From Chitinophaga polysaccharea (GTDB taxonomy: Bacteria > Bacteroidota > Bacteroidia > Chitinophagales > Chitinophagaceae): 64,000 nucleotides of DNA. The notes beneath the pieces are model-generated. The model did no database searches, was not told the origin of the DNA, and saw nothing but the letters and a program-made list of their open reading frames with translations. The translations under genes were made by a program, and so were the position numbers. This document shows, one piece after another, positions 41,659 to 49,950 of the stretch (position 1 is the stretch's first letter; each line of letters opens with the position of its first letter). The stretch covers positions 558,001-622,000 of the forward strand of contig NZ_VIWO01000002.1 in NCBI RefSeq assembly GCF_007829335.1. The letters run 5' to 3'.

Positions 41659-42303
41659 TTATCTTTTCAGCAATCCGGCATTGTCCAGGGCAGTAGATAC
41701 CTGTGTGGCATACGATTTCGCGAAAGATTCGAGGCTATTGGGATTGTACGTTTCAGACTGACCAGACCAAACCAGCTTGCCGTCCTGGGTCAGATCATAC
41801 AGGTTGCTTTCCAGGAAATAGGTTTTATCAGTAGTATAATATCCGGGTGAATATGCACTGCCCCACATATAGCCATAATATCCCCAGAAACGGCCATAAT
41901 AGCCGAATGCAGGATAAGGCGCATAGCCCATAGAACCTGGTACATATCTTCTTTCAGACTCTTTATTCACCAGGGATACCGTCAGCACGGAAGTATAGCC
42001 TGCGGCTTTCATCCGTTCCCCGGCGGCTGTTTTATCGTTTTCACGGGTAGGATCAAATTTAGGCGGAAAAATGTCGGCGCCCCGTCCGGCCACAATGCCA
42101 CGTTTCTGCAGCGCCTCTGCCAACCTTGATTCAACCGTTTGCTGGGCAGCCATATTAGAAGTAAGTGCCGCTACCACCATGTTATGAAACCCGGAAGATG
42201 GCGCCTCCGGTGCTTTCCAGGTACCAGTCATATGTACCGTAGTGCCACAGGCTCCTAACAGTAATATTGCAGCAAGCAGTGCTGACAAAAAGATCGATTT
42301 CAT
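41659..42303 (-). CDS. Envelope lipoprotein, DUF4136-like
   Basis: A 214-residue lipoprotein with signal MKSIFLSALLAAILLLGAC (lipobox Cys19). The body has features seen in DUF4136-type and GNA1162-like lipoproteins: an early TGTWKAPEAP, then a helix (AAQQTVESRLAEALQKRG), a YRPG-like middle with a glycine/tyrosine-rich stretch (GYYGRFWGYYGYMWG), and a final strand WSGQSETYNPNS. It would sit at the outer membrane. It is a single gene. Confidence 0.7.
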   Translation of the reverse strand: MKSIFLSALLAAILLLGACGTTVHMTGTWKAPEAPSSGFHNMVVAALTSNMAAQQTVESRLAEALQKRGIVAGRGADIFPPKFDPTRENDKTAAGERMKAAGYTSVLTVSLVNKESERRYVPGSMGYAPYPAFGYYGRFWGYYGYMWGSAYSPGYYTTDKTYFLESNLYDLTQDGKLVWSGQSETYNPNSLESFAKSYATQVSTALDNAGLLKR

Positions 42304-42491
42304 AGCTGTAATGTTTTAGTGGAACCTAACGGGTTACATAAAGACAACACTTACCGGCCTGAAAAGTTTAACCGGTCGGTGAATGCATATGTTCCGGGAG
42401 CTATCATCTTTTACCGGCGATAATCCCGCTTTGGCCGTAAAATGGCGGTAGCCCCGCCAGTAGCGTATTTTCCTGGTTTTCAGGTGTGGGA

Positions 42492-42499
42492 TACATTTG
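42492..42499 (+). promoter_or_regulatory. Candidate -7 element for the small membrane protein gene
   Basis: TACATTTG fits TAnnTTTG exactly and ends 17 nt before the ATG at 42517. A -33 TTTG is not seen. It supports the idea that the short gene is real. Confidence 0.35.
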
Positions 42500-42516
42500 T
42501 ATAAAAATCGCTGCAA

Positions 42517-42870
42517 ATGCTGGCCACTGCTACCTTCCAGGTCCTTCTCCATCTACTCACAACGGGCTTCCCGATGCTGTTGCTGCACCTCATTTATCAT
42601 CATGCGACCAGCACAGCCAACTTATTTCCTTTTAACCAGGTCCGGCATACGGGTTTACAGGAGCGACTGGCAGATATCGTAATAGCAGCGGTATTGCTGT
42701 TACTGCCACTACCGGCGATATTGGCGCATAGCCGGTTATGGCAGTATACCTGCTATTGTTTACGCAGCTTTACGCTGGTAGAAGAATGGCGTACCTGGAG
42801 GGACCTGTATCACTGGAATCCTGAAAAAGCCTGGATGGCTACTGCTACCGCTGCTATTCGTCTTTATTAG
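42517..42870 (+). CDS. Small membrane protein, uncertain
   Basis: A 117-residue frame with two hydrophobic stretches (about 7-27, and 54-72, ADIVIAAVLLLLPLPAILA) and a tail rich in Trp and Tyr (LVEEWRTWRDLYHW). It overlaps the stop of the convergent methyltransferase gene by 17 bp. No family is recognised. The presence of a -7 element and the long hydrophobic design favour a real gene, but it is not certain. Confidence 0.45.
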   Translation: MLATATFQVLLHLLTTGFPMLLLHLIYHHATSTANLFPFNQVRHTGLQERLADIVIAAVLLLLPLPAILAHSRLWQYTCYCLRSFTLVEEWRTWRDLYHWNPEKAWMATATAAIRLY

Positions 42871-43735
42871 GCAGGCGTACCGCGTAAGCTACACGATAAA
42901 ATTCATATCCTTTTTCCGGACGTTGGGGCAGGTATCGTTGGCGATACCCGGTCGCTCCCAGGTCCTGTTGCAGTGTAAACTGGTATTGTGTCAGGTATCC
43001 GGGCAGTTCTCCCGGCTCGAAGCCAAATGTCCAGCGTTCTTCCAGGGCAGCTACACCTTCGAGCAATTTTGTACCGCCGAAAAAAGCAGCGGGGTTACGG
43101 AGTACCTCCTGGTGTACGTACGTGAAGATTATCATAGATCCTGGAGCAAAACGTTGCAGGAAACTGAAAGTGTTGTCGATCGCGGACTTGTCGAGGTAGT
43201 TGGTAACGCCTTCCCAGATGATGACGGTGGGCGCCGTAAAGTCGAAGTGGTGCTGCGCCGCCAGTTGATCAAGACTCTGCTTATTGAAGTCTATTTGGTA
43301 ATAGAATATTTTCGCCGGCATATGATGCATCCGCAATGCGGCCTGTTTATAGGCGGAGGTATTGGGGTGATCTATCTCCACCACTTTCAGGTGTTTTAAC
43401 GCCGGCAAACGCAGGCCACGGGTATCAAATCCTGCCCCCAGTATAAATACCTGTTGTGCGCCGGCGTCAACAGATTGCAATAGCAATTCGTCAATATATT
43501 TCGTACGTGCGATACCGGAGGACAGGGCGCCGGGAATTTTATTCTTTATTATCCGTTCTACAAAGGCTCTCCAACCGGGAATGCGACAGAGTCTTACGGC
43601 CCATTTCAAGCCATTGTCGAGGAACCAGGCGGCAAACGGGTCAGCAAATAATCTTTTCCGGGGAGAGCGGGTAGTTTCCAATGCTCTGAATAACGCCATG
43701 TACTGCGCTGTTCTGCTGGTAACATTGGCTTTCAT
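42854..43735 (-). CDS. Class I SAM-dependent methyltransferase (leucine carboxyl methyltransferase-like)
   Basis: A 293-residue methyltransferase of the LCM/PpmA-like class found in many bacteria (YktD/TIGR00027-like). The SAM-binding motif is VFILGAGFDTRGLRLP, followed by the acidic strand VVEIDHP and the later IIWEGVTNYL. The substrate in bacteria is unknown; natural-product and polyketide O-methylation are among the known uses. It is a single gene. Confidence 0.88.
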   Translation of the reverse strand: MKANVTSRTAQYMALFRALETTRSPRKRLFADPFAAWFLDNGLKWAVRLCRIPGWRAFVERIIKNKIPGALSSGIARTKYIDELLLQSVDAGAQQVFILGAGFDTRGLRLPALKHLKVVEIDHPNTSAYKQAALRMHHMPAKIFYYQIDFNKQSLDQLAAQHHFDFTAPTVIIWEGVTNYLDKSAIDNTFSFLQRFAPGSMIIFTYVHQEVLRNPAAFFGGTKLLEGVAALEERWTFGFEPGELPGYLTQYQFTLQQDLGATGYRQRYLPQRPEKGYEFYRVAYAVRLPNKDE

Positions 43736-44003
43736 AGATCAAAGATTTTTAACGACAAGTAAATAAGTTATCAATATAATTAAAAAAAGCCAGCCGGGAG
43801 ATAATGCCGCTATCCCGGTGGGTAATTTCATGGGAGGAGCGCGTTACCTGTAGGCCCCGTTCCGTGTATTACCTGTAAAAGGCGGCGGTAGACTGGGTTT
43901 TCAGTTGATGACAGGAAGCAAATAAATTTTGACTTAGATGATTTTTGCGATTATTTCAAAAAAATACCTATTTTTAGAAAAAAATCTAAATCGCGTTGCA
44001 AAA

Positions 44004-44477
44004 ATGAGTCACCCATTAAATATTGACAAATTAGACCTGCAAATCATTTCAGAAATGTCAACCGATGCGAGTATTTCCTATGCTGAACTGGGAAAGAAGC
44101 TCTTTGTATCTGGCGGTACTATTCATGTGCGCATTAAGAAGTTACATGAAATGGGGGTTATTAAAGGGACGCGTTTACAGGTAAACCTACGTGCTATCGG
44201 CTATGATGTATTGGCTTTTATAGGTATTTACCTGGAGAAAAGCTCACTGTATGAAACCGTAGCCAAACAACTATTGAAGATTCCGCAGATTGTAAGGCTG
44301 AACTATACTACTGGCTCATACAGTATGTTTGCAGAAATTATTTGCAAGGACAGCGGTGAGTTACGTAAAATTTTACAAGATGATCTCCAGCACATCAAGG
44401 GGATAGAGCGTACAGAAACCATTATATCCCTGGAGGAGAGCTTTTCCAGGCCAATTAATGTGAGCGAGGCTATTTAA
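44004..44477 (+). CDS. Lrp/AsnC family transcriptional regulator
   Basis: From the ATG at 44004 a 157-residue regulator: an N-terminal winged helix-turn-helix (LDLQIISEMSTDASISYAELGKKLFVSGGTIHVRIKKLHEMGVIKG) and a C-terminal RAM/AsnC ligand-binding domain (about 70-150). The frame stays open 22 codons upstream, but the shorter start gives the normal family length. No target can be named; the divergent methyltransferase and the downstream THUMP gene are not obvious targets. Confidence 0.92.
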   Translation: MSHPLNIDKLDLQIISEMSTDASISYAELGKKLFVSGGTIHVRIKKLHEMGVIKGTRLQVNLRAIGYDVLAFIGIYLEKSSLYETVAKQLLKIPQIVRLNYTTGSYSMFAEIICKDSGELRKILQDDLQHIKGIERTETIISLEESFSRPINVSEAI

Positions 44478-44551
44478 GACAGCAACATTTTACAGATATG
44501 CGCTGCCCGGCCAAGGCAGCGCTTTTTCATCATATACTTTTATAGTAAGGA

Positions 44552-45745
44552 CTACTCATCATTTTTATCTCCCGCCAGCTTCCTGGCATCACGGGTACCC
44601 GCATACAGCTCATATTCCAGCAGGCGGCAGTCGATCGTACTATTGTAAAATTCGATTCTTCTTTTGGCTTTCAGGCCTATTTTCTTTGCCAGTTCCAGGT
44701 TACCGGTAAACACGTAGCCGTGGTAGCCGCCGCAACGTTGTTTCAGGAAATCGCCGATGCGGCCGTAGGTTTCTTCCAGTGCTTCGATTTCGCCGAGGCG
44801 CAAACCATATTCCGGGTTCATATATACGACGCCGGCCGCATTGGCAGGCACTTCTGTAGCAGCAAAATCGCACACCCTGAATTCAATCATATCCTGTACA
44901 CCAGCGGCCTTTGCATTCTTGCGTGCATTGACAATAGCCATATCACTAAGATCGGTAGCAATAATGCGTAAGCCGGGCACTTCTACTATCTGTTTTTCCA
45001 GGATGCCCCGCTCTTCCAGGTATACGTCTTCGTTATAGCCTTGCAGGTGCATAAAGGCATAGTTTTCGCGGAACAGACCGGGGCGGCTATTAGTGGCTAT
45101 CAGTGCGGCTTCTATGGCCACGGTGCCGGAACCGCACATCGGGTTGATGAAGGGACTCTTACAATCCCATTTTGTAGCGAGGATGGTGGATGCTGCCAGG
45201 GCTTCCAGCATGGGCGCGCGACCCGGGATTTTGCGGTAACCGTGGCGGGCCAACGAATCGCCGCTGGTATCTACAAACACTTCTGCCTTTTCATTTTTCC
45301 AGAACAGGTGAATGACAGCACCGCTCAGCTCTGCGCCTGTAGATGGGCGTTTCCCTGTTTCAGCGCGCAGCCGGTCTACCACCGCATCTTTTACACGGAG
45401 ATTGGCAAACATGCTGTTATTAATGGTATCATTCTGTACGTTGCTGGTGATTGAAAAATAGCCATCTGCCGGAAGAATCGTTTCCCAGGGATAGCTGTGC
45501 AATGCCTGGTAGATATCATCTGCATCGGTGGCCTCAAATTGTTTCAGGCTATAGAGTACCTGGCTGCCGCAGCGCAGCTGCAGGTTTAAACGGATACACT
45601 CGTTGACAGAAGCCTGTAACCGCACACCGGTCACAAATGTCTCATCTATCGTAAATCCCAGTTCTTTTACTTCCTGTTCCAGGAAGGGTGTCAGGCGTTT
45701 GTTACAGGTAACCGTAACTGTTCCTGTGGTAGTATATAATGACAT
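44552..45745 (-). CDS. THUMP-domain RNA methyltransferase (RlmL/RlmK-like N2-guanine or N6-adenine methylase)
   Basis: A 397-residue enzyme with an N-terminal THUMP domain (about 50-165) and a Rossmann methyltransferase. NPMCGSGTVAIEAA is the SAM loop and MNPEYGLRLG takes the place of the catalytic NPPY motif, with the second Pro replaced by Glu. The family is the bacterial RlmL N-terminal half and the archaeal Trm14/ThumpD3 type, modifying guanines in 23S rRNA or tRNA. An exact -7 element stands just upstream of the start. Confidence 0.9.
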   Translation of the reverse strand: MSLYTTTGTVTVTCNKRLTPFLEQEVKELGFTIDETFVTGVRLQASVNECIRLNLQLRCGSQVLYSLKQFEATDADDIYQALHSYPWETILPADGYFSITSNVQNDTINNSMFANLRVKDAVVDRLRAETGKRPSTGAELSGAVIHLFWKNEKAEVFVDTSGDSLARHGYRKIPGRAPMLEALAASTILATKWDCKSPFINPMCGSGTVAIEAALIATNSRPGLFRENYAFMHLQGYNEDVYLEERGILEKQIVEVPGLRIIATDLSDMAIVNARKNAKAAGVQDMIEFRVCDFAATEVPANAAGVVYMNPEYGLRLGEIEALEETYGRIGDFLKQRCGGYHGYVFTGNLELAKKIGLKAKRRIEFYNSTIDCRLLEYELYAGTRDARKLAGDKNDE

Positions 45746-45752
45746 AAGGCGG

Positions 45753-45760
45753 CAAATTTA
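45753..45760 (-). promoter_or_regulatory. Candidate -7 element for the THUMP methyltransferase gene
   Basis: Minus-strand TAAATTTG fits TAnnTTTG exactly and ends 7 nt before the start codon at 45745, so the transcript would be nearly leaderless if this is the true element. Confidence 0.35.
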
Positions 45761-45823
45761 CCAATCTTTATGATAATCACCGTCCATTCCTTAATTTAAC
45801 CGCCTCATAAGATCCCGTATAAT

Positions 45824-46855
45824 ATGCGAAATTGTTTCTCGCTGCTATTGCTGGCAGTATTTTATTTCCCGGCACAAGCACAACTGAAGGCCACACTGGT
45901 GCATAATAAGCTGATCATGGAAAAGCCGGTCACCCCTTCCAGTCATGCGTCTACCATCGCCGCCCTTCCTGGCGGACAATTACTGGCGGCCTGGTTTGGC
46001 GGTAAAGAAGAAGGTAGTAAAGATGTGGTGATATGGGCGTCTCTGTATAAAAATAACCAATGGCAGCAACCTGTACAGCTGGCAGATGGTATCGTCAGTG
46101 ATACCCTACGGTACCCTTGCTGGAACCCGGTACTGTTCCGTACCCGGGCGGGATTGCTTTGCCTGTTTTACAAAGTGGGCCCCAATCCACGGGAGTGGTG
46201 GGGCATGGCCCGCTACAGCCATGACAACGGCGTTAGCTGGTCTTCTCCGGAAAAACTACCTGCCGGTATATTCGGACCTATTAAGAATAAATGCATACAG
46301 CTGCCTGATGGGCATTTGCTGCATCCCTCCAGTACAGAGAGTGTGAAAGGTAATATATGGATATCGCATATGGAAATCAGTGATAGCACTGGGCATGAGT
46401 GGAAGAAAATAAACATCAACTGCGACACTTTCAGCGTTATACAGCCTACGGTGCTCTCTTATAGAAACGGGAAACTACAGGCGCTGTTCCGCAGCAGGCA
46501 AAATGTGGTGGCCAGCAGCTGGTCGTCCGATAACGGGGCTTCCTGGAGCACGGTGAGTGGTTTGTCTCTCCTCAATCCCAATTCAGGTATTGATGCTGTT
46601 ACCCGGCCCGATGGATGGCAGGTGCTGGTATATAACCCCACCAAATCAGGAAAAGATTGGTCGAATGGTCGCAATGAGCTGAGGGTGGCGGTGTCGAAAG
46701 ACGGACTGCAATGGAAAGATGTGTATACCCTGGAGAAACATGCGGGTGGCGAATATAGCTATCCTGCTATTATCGCCACCGCAGATGGTTTGGTGCATAT
46801 TACGTATACCAGTGACCGTAAGAATATCCGGGCAGTGACTTTATCGCTGCGTTAG
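45824..46855 (+). CDS. Secreted sialidase-like BNR-repeat hydrolase
   Basis: A 343-residue protein with a signal peptide (LLLLAVFYFPAQAQ) and a six-bladed sialidase fold. Two Asp-box motifs of the type S-x-D-x-G-x-x-W are visible (SHDNGVSWS and SSDNGASWS). An ASTIAALPGGQLLAAWFGG start with VVIWASLY matches exo-alpha-sialidases (GH33-like) and also rhamnosidase-like hydrolases with this fold, so the glycosidic target is uncertain. It is a single gene that ends 3 bp before the convergent map gene. Confidence 0.82.
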   Translation: MRNCFSLLLLAVFYFPAQAQLKATLVHNKLIMEKPVTPSSHASTIAALPGGQLLAAWFGGKEEGSKDVVIWASLYKNNQWQQPVQLADGIVSDTLRYPCWNPVLFRTRAGLLCLFYKVGPNPREWWGMARYSHDNGVSWSSPEKLPAGIFGPIKNKCIQLPDGHLLHPSSTESVKGNIWISHMEISDSTGHEWKKININCDTFSVIQPTVLSYRNGKLQALFRSRQNVVASSWSSDNGASWSTVSGLSLLNPNSGIDAVTRPDGWQVLVYNPTKSGKDWSNGRNELRVAVSKDGLQWKDVYTLEKHAGGEYSYPAIIATADGLVHITYTSDRKNIRAVTLSLR

Positions 46856-46858
46856 TGA

Positions 46859-47623
46859 TCAGTTCCAGATTTCGTTGGCGGCAGTCAATATAATAGGTGC
46901 CTGGTCGGTTACCACGATGGTATGTTCATGCTGGGCTACAAATCCACCTTTGTTGCCGATGAGCGTCCAGCCATCGTTGCTTTGATTGGCAAAAGAGGAT
47001 TTGGTTGAGATAAATGTTTCAATAGCCACCACTCCGTTTCTTTTAAACCGGGTTTTATTGAAACGAACATAACAATTGAGGATATCGTCTGGCGCTTCAT
47101 GGAGACTGCGGCCTACACCATGTCCGGCCAGGTTTCTGATTACTGTAAACCCGGATTTTCCGGCTTCGGTTTCTATAAATTTTCCCAGGTCGGCCACACG
47201 GGAACCTGTTTTAATGCGGTGAATAGCTTTATAGAGAATAGATTTTGATGCATCTACCAGTACCTGGTGATGATGGATATCTTCTCCCAACACGAAAGAG
47301 CCGCCATTGTCGGACCAGTAGCCATCCAGCTCTGCAGATACATCTATATTTACCAGGTCGCCTTCCTGCAATACTTTTGCTTCGGAAGGAATGCCATGTG
47401 CAATTTCGTTGTTGACGCTGATACAGGTCCAGCCGGGAAAGCCATAGGTAAGTCTGGGTGCGGACTTTGCTCCTAAAGCATTTAATATCTCTCCACCAAA
47501 ATCATCGATTTCCCGGGCTGTCATACCCGGTTTGGCATAGTTTCTCATTTCTTTCAGGGTAACGGCTACTGCGTTGCTGACCCTTTTCATGCCATTGAGT
47601 TCTGCTTCGGAATTGATAGACAT
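46859..47623 (-). CDS. map: Type I methionine aminopeptidase
   Basis: A 254-residue metalloprotease that removes the initiator Met. The dinuclear metal ligands are present: the Asp in NIDVSAELDGYWSD, a second Asp in the same region, the His in AGHGVGRSLHEAP, the Glu in VVAIETFIS, and the final Glu-containing QHEHTIVV. The standard bacterial length fits. It is downstream of the KptA operon but with a terminator between them. Confidence 0.95.
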   Translation of the reverse strand: MSINSEAELNGMKRVSNAVAVTLKEMRNYAKPGMTAREIDDFGGEILNALGAKSAPRLTYGFPGWTCISVNNEIAHGIPSEAKVLQEGDLVNIDVSAELDGYWSDNGGSFVLGEDIHHHQVLVDASKSILYKAIHRIKTGSRVADLGKFIETEAGKSGFTVIRNLAGHGVGRSLHEAPDDILNCYVRFNKTRFKRNGVVAIETFISTKSSFANQSNDGWTLIGNKGGFVAQHEHTIVVTDQAPIILTAANEIWN

Positions 47624-47649
47624 GTTTTTTATCTAAAAGTACTAATTAA

Positions 47650-47687
47650 TTAAATAACAAAGCCTCTCCCGTTACAGGAGAGACTTT
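47650..47687 (-). terminator. Terminator at the end of the PARG-NADAR-KptA operon
   Basis: A stem CTCTCC / GGAGAG with extra AAAG/CTTT pairing around a 5-nt loop, followed on the minus strand by an AT-rich tract containing TTGTTATTTAATTAATT. Confidence 0.55.
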
Positions 47688-47740
47688 TCAGAAGAATTTC
47701 ATTAAGCCGCTAAATCGCTGCCATGGCGGCAAAGCAGGCA

Positions 47741-48277
47741 TTACTGAATATATTTCGGCGGCACTTCATCTGTGAGCCATACCCCGTTGGCCGACAGGTA
47801 AAACACCCAACCATCGCGATGCATTTGCCCGCTGCGTATAGTGAGGATAAGCGGTATGCCTCTCCTGCTGCCTACTTTCTGTGCCGTGCCCAGATCTTCC
47901 GACAGGTGCACGTGTTGACGGCTGACCTTCTGTATACCAGTGTTCCTGATCTGTTGCACAAATTTACCTACCGTACCATGATAGAGGTATTCCGGCGGTG
48001 TGGCCGGGGGCAGGTCCAGCGAGATATTCAGCGAGAGCGAATGTCCCTGGCTGGCCCTGATCCTGGTTTTATCTTCGTTGAACGCGAAGCGTTGTTTATC
48101 ATTTTCGGCTACCATCGATTCCAGTTCGGTGCGTGAGAAGTGGAATCCATGTGCTTTACATTGTTGCAGTAAAGTAGCTACGTCGGCCCAGCCATGAGCA
48201 TCGAGTGGTAGTTGTACTTTGTCCGGGTTATGCCGGAGAATAAGACTCAGCAGTTTGCTGATAGCTTTTGGTGTCAT
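47741..48277 (-). CDS. kptA: RNA 2'-phosphotransferase (KptA/Tpt1)
   Basis: From the ATG at 48277 this is a 178-residue protein of the Tpt1/KptA family, which moves the 2'-phosphate of RNA onto NAD to make ADP-ribose 1",2"-cyclic phosphate. The four-residue signature is present: R15 and H16 (SLILRHNPD), H100 in YLYHGT and the Arg in SRQHVHLS. Bacterial homologues can also attach ADP-ribose to 5'-phosphorylated RNA or DNA. It is 2 bp downstream of a NADAR gene and follows a PARG-type macrodomain gene, which suggests ADP-ribose metabolism rather than tRNA splicing. Confidence 0.92.
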   Translation of the reverse strand: MTPKAISKLLSLILRHNPDKVQLPLDAHGWADVATLLQQCKAHGFHFSRTELESMVAENDKQRFAFNEDKTRIRASQGHSLSLNISLDLPPATPPEYLYHGTVGKFVQQIRNTGIQKVSRQHVHLSEDLGTAQKVGSRRGIPLILTIRSGQMHRDGWVFYLSANGVWLTDEVPPKYIQ

Positions 48278-48279
48278 GT

Positions 48280-48825
48280 TTATTTCAATTGATCCCTTAC
48301 CGTCATGAGTGCGTAGCCTAACAGGTTTTCGCCGCGCCACAGGGTGGGATTATCTGCATGTTCGTGGGTTTCCGCCATTCCAATTCCCCAGATACGATCC
48401 ATGGGGCTGGCTTCTACCAATATACGTTCCTGCGTGTTTAGTAAAAATTTTTTCAATGCGGGGTCCTGTGAAAACTTATGATAGTTACCGGTGGCCACGA
48501 TATCAAATTTATGGGCGTTCCAGGTAGCCTGGTCAAAATTTTTCACTTGCTGCCCCAGCTTTTTGACCTCTGCGGGGGCAGCCGCCTGCAATATCTTTTC
48601 CATTGCAACAGGGTCATTAAAGAGACGGGCTTTGCCCGCCATCATCCAATGTTCCGCCGTTTTATAGGTAATACCGTCTACGGTAAAATTGCTTTTCCAC
48701 CACTGTCCCAGGCAGGAGGCGGTAATTTGTCCGTTTGGCGCCACGAGTGGCTTCCAGAAGAAGACAAACTTTAATCGCTCTTTCGCTTCATACCTGGCTA
48801 ACAGCCATTCGTTATTATACTGCAT
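48280..48825 (-). CDS. NADAR family ADP-ribose glycosidase (YbiA/RibX-like)
   Basis: From the ATG at 48825, a 181-residue NADAR domain protein. The motifs are F/WSNF-like SNFTVDGITYKTAEHW (E58), KLGQQVKNFDQATWN, KFDIVATGNYHKF, and EASPMDRIWGIGM. Known family members hydrolyse N-glycosidic bonds of ADP-ribose or related riboflavin intermediates, and some reverse guanine-linked ADP-ribosylation in DNA. It overlaps the upstream PARG gene by 11 bp and is followed by kptA after 2 bp. Which ADP-ribose-modified substrate it acts on is unknown. Confidence 0.93.
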   Translation of the reverse strand: MQYNNEWLLARYEAKERLKFVFFWKPLVAPNGQITASCLGQWWKSNFTVDGITYKTAEHWMMAGKARLFNDPVAMEKILQAAAPAEVKKLGQQVKNFDQATWNAHKFDIVATGNYHKFSQDPALKKFLLNTQERILVEASPMDRIWGIGMAETHEHADNPTLWRGENLLGYALMTVRDQLK

Positions 48826-49678
48826 GGTGTTGAAATTCGTTATTAAATGCGTTACGGTTATGTTGTTTTTCCGAAGTATCATACACGGCAAATACAATGT
48901 TTGTGAAGGCGTGTTGGAATACTTCGTTGTGGCAGATATGGTGCGCCAGCCAACGGGCGATATCTGCCGGGTTGTTCCTGAAAACACCACAGCCCCAGGC
49001 TCCCAATACCAGGGAGGTTTGTTTGTTGGCTACCGCCACTGACAATAGTTTTTCGATTCTTGCCAGCATCACGGCTTCCATGTCTTTAAGTCTACCGGGT
49101 TCATTGTTGCTGATGGCGCCCGCATTTACAGCCGGGGCGGTGATGATTGATACAAGATAGGCCTCGTCCAGCAATTCATCGCGGTCGTTCCTGAACACGG
49201 GTACCTGCGGAGAATAGATTATATTATCAGTGTACAGGCAGGTGTGGGTTAGTCTGTTGGCCGTATACATCTGTGGTTTGGATTTGAGGCAGGCATACAG
49301 GCCGCTGGCCCTGGACAGGGCTTCTTCCTGTGCTTGCGCGCCACCAAGAAAACCTCCGCCGGGATTTTTTGCCGAAGCAAAGTTAAGGCAGCATACGTCG
49401 GTGATGCCTTCTTTTACTATTAGCCGATAGGCAGCAGCGAAAGTGGTTTCACCGGTAACGGATATACGAAGTGGCCTCACTGGTAGGTTTCTCAACTGCT
49501 GGTCTCTTTGCAGACATACGGTTTCAAAATCTCCGGGCTTATAATGTACCGTGTTGGCTACGCTGTATTGCAGCGCAGCGCTGATATCAATGAGGTGGTT
49601 ATGTTGATTTCGATAACAGCCTTTTTCCATTATCTCCAGCGTTTGGTAAGCCGTGGCTATTCTTTTGCTTTTGTTCAT
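48815..49678 (-). CDS. Microbial PARG-like poly(ADP-ribose)/ADP-ribose glycohydrolase (TIGR02452/DUF2263)
   Basis: A 287-residue macrodomain-type enzyme. The PARG catalytic loop is NPGGGFLGGAQAQEE with the GGG at 107-109 and the catalytic Glu pair at 118-119. The preceding domain starts with a helical cap (STATVYQTLEI-like) as in bacterial TIGR02452 proteins. Such enzymes remove ADP-ribose from proteins or nucleic acids. The stop codon overlaps the NADAR start by 11 bp, so the three genes PARG, NADAR and kptA are one operon. Its start at 49678 is 89 bp below a palindrome at 49767. Confidence 0.92.
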   Translation of the reverse strand: MNKSKRIATAYQTLEIMEKGCYRNQHNHLIDISAALQYSVANTVHYKPGDFETVCLQRDQQLRNLPVRPLRISVTGETTFAAAYRLIVKEGITDVCCLNFASAKNPGGGFLGGAQAQEEALSRASGLYACLKSKPQMYTANRLTHTCLYTDNIIYSPQVPVFRNDRDELLDEAYLVSIITAPAVNAGAISNNEPGRLKDMEAVMLARIEKLLSVAVANKQTSLVLGAWGCGVFRNNPADIARWLAHHICHNEVFQHAFTNIVFAVYDTSEKQHNRNAFNNEFQHHAV

Positions 49679-49766
49679 GTTGTTCCAGTTTTTCAGCAGG
49701 GTTGTTGGAATAATGGTGGGGTTAACATAATTCCATAGTACAGCTGAGGGTTCAATAATTTGTTTA

Positions 49767-49779
49767 CGTCATTATGACG
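49767..49779. promoter_or_regulatory. Perfect CGTCAT-T-ATGACG palindrome upstream of the PARG operon
   Basis: A 13-bp inverted repeat, six bases each side of a central T, lies in the 272-bp gap between the divergent PARG and ohr genes, nearer to the PARG gene. It has the shape of an operator for a dimeric regulator. No regulator gene is adjacent and the responsible protein is unknown. Confidence 0.5.
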
Positions 49780-49899
49780 CAAAGTAAATGAATATTTATG
49801 ACTTCACCATAATTTTTTTGGGAAGAAGGTCGAAAAGATGTTTTTCTCAACTCTACCGGGTATTTATTTGTTAATTATGAGAGGCGGTGATAAAATTAA

Positions 49900-49931
49900 T
49901 TTGGAATTAAATTGTGTACAATTTAATTTTA
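49900..49931 (+). promoter_or_regulatory. ohr promoter overlapped by an OhrR-type palindromic operator
   Basis: TTTG at 49900-49903 and TAATTTTA at 49924-49931 (7 of 8 to TAnnTTTG) are 20 nt apart. Inside this promoter lies a perfect 11-bp inverted repeat AATTAAATTGT GT ACAATTTAATT (49905-49928), whose core ATTGT..ACAAT is the MarR/OhrR box type. A further ATTGTGTA...TACACAAT pair adds a half-site. Repression by the OhrR encoded in this operon is inferred. Confidence 0.75.
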
Positions 49932-49950
49932 CACAATAAATTAGAATTTT

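Noticed and set aside
42334..42552. A 72-codon minus-strand frame upstream of the DUF4136-like lipoprotein gene.
   Set aside because: It lacks a signal, domain or promoter and covers the likely upstream region of the lipoprotein gene and the -7 element of the opposite gene.
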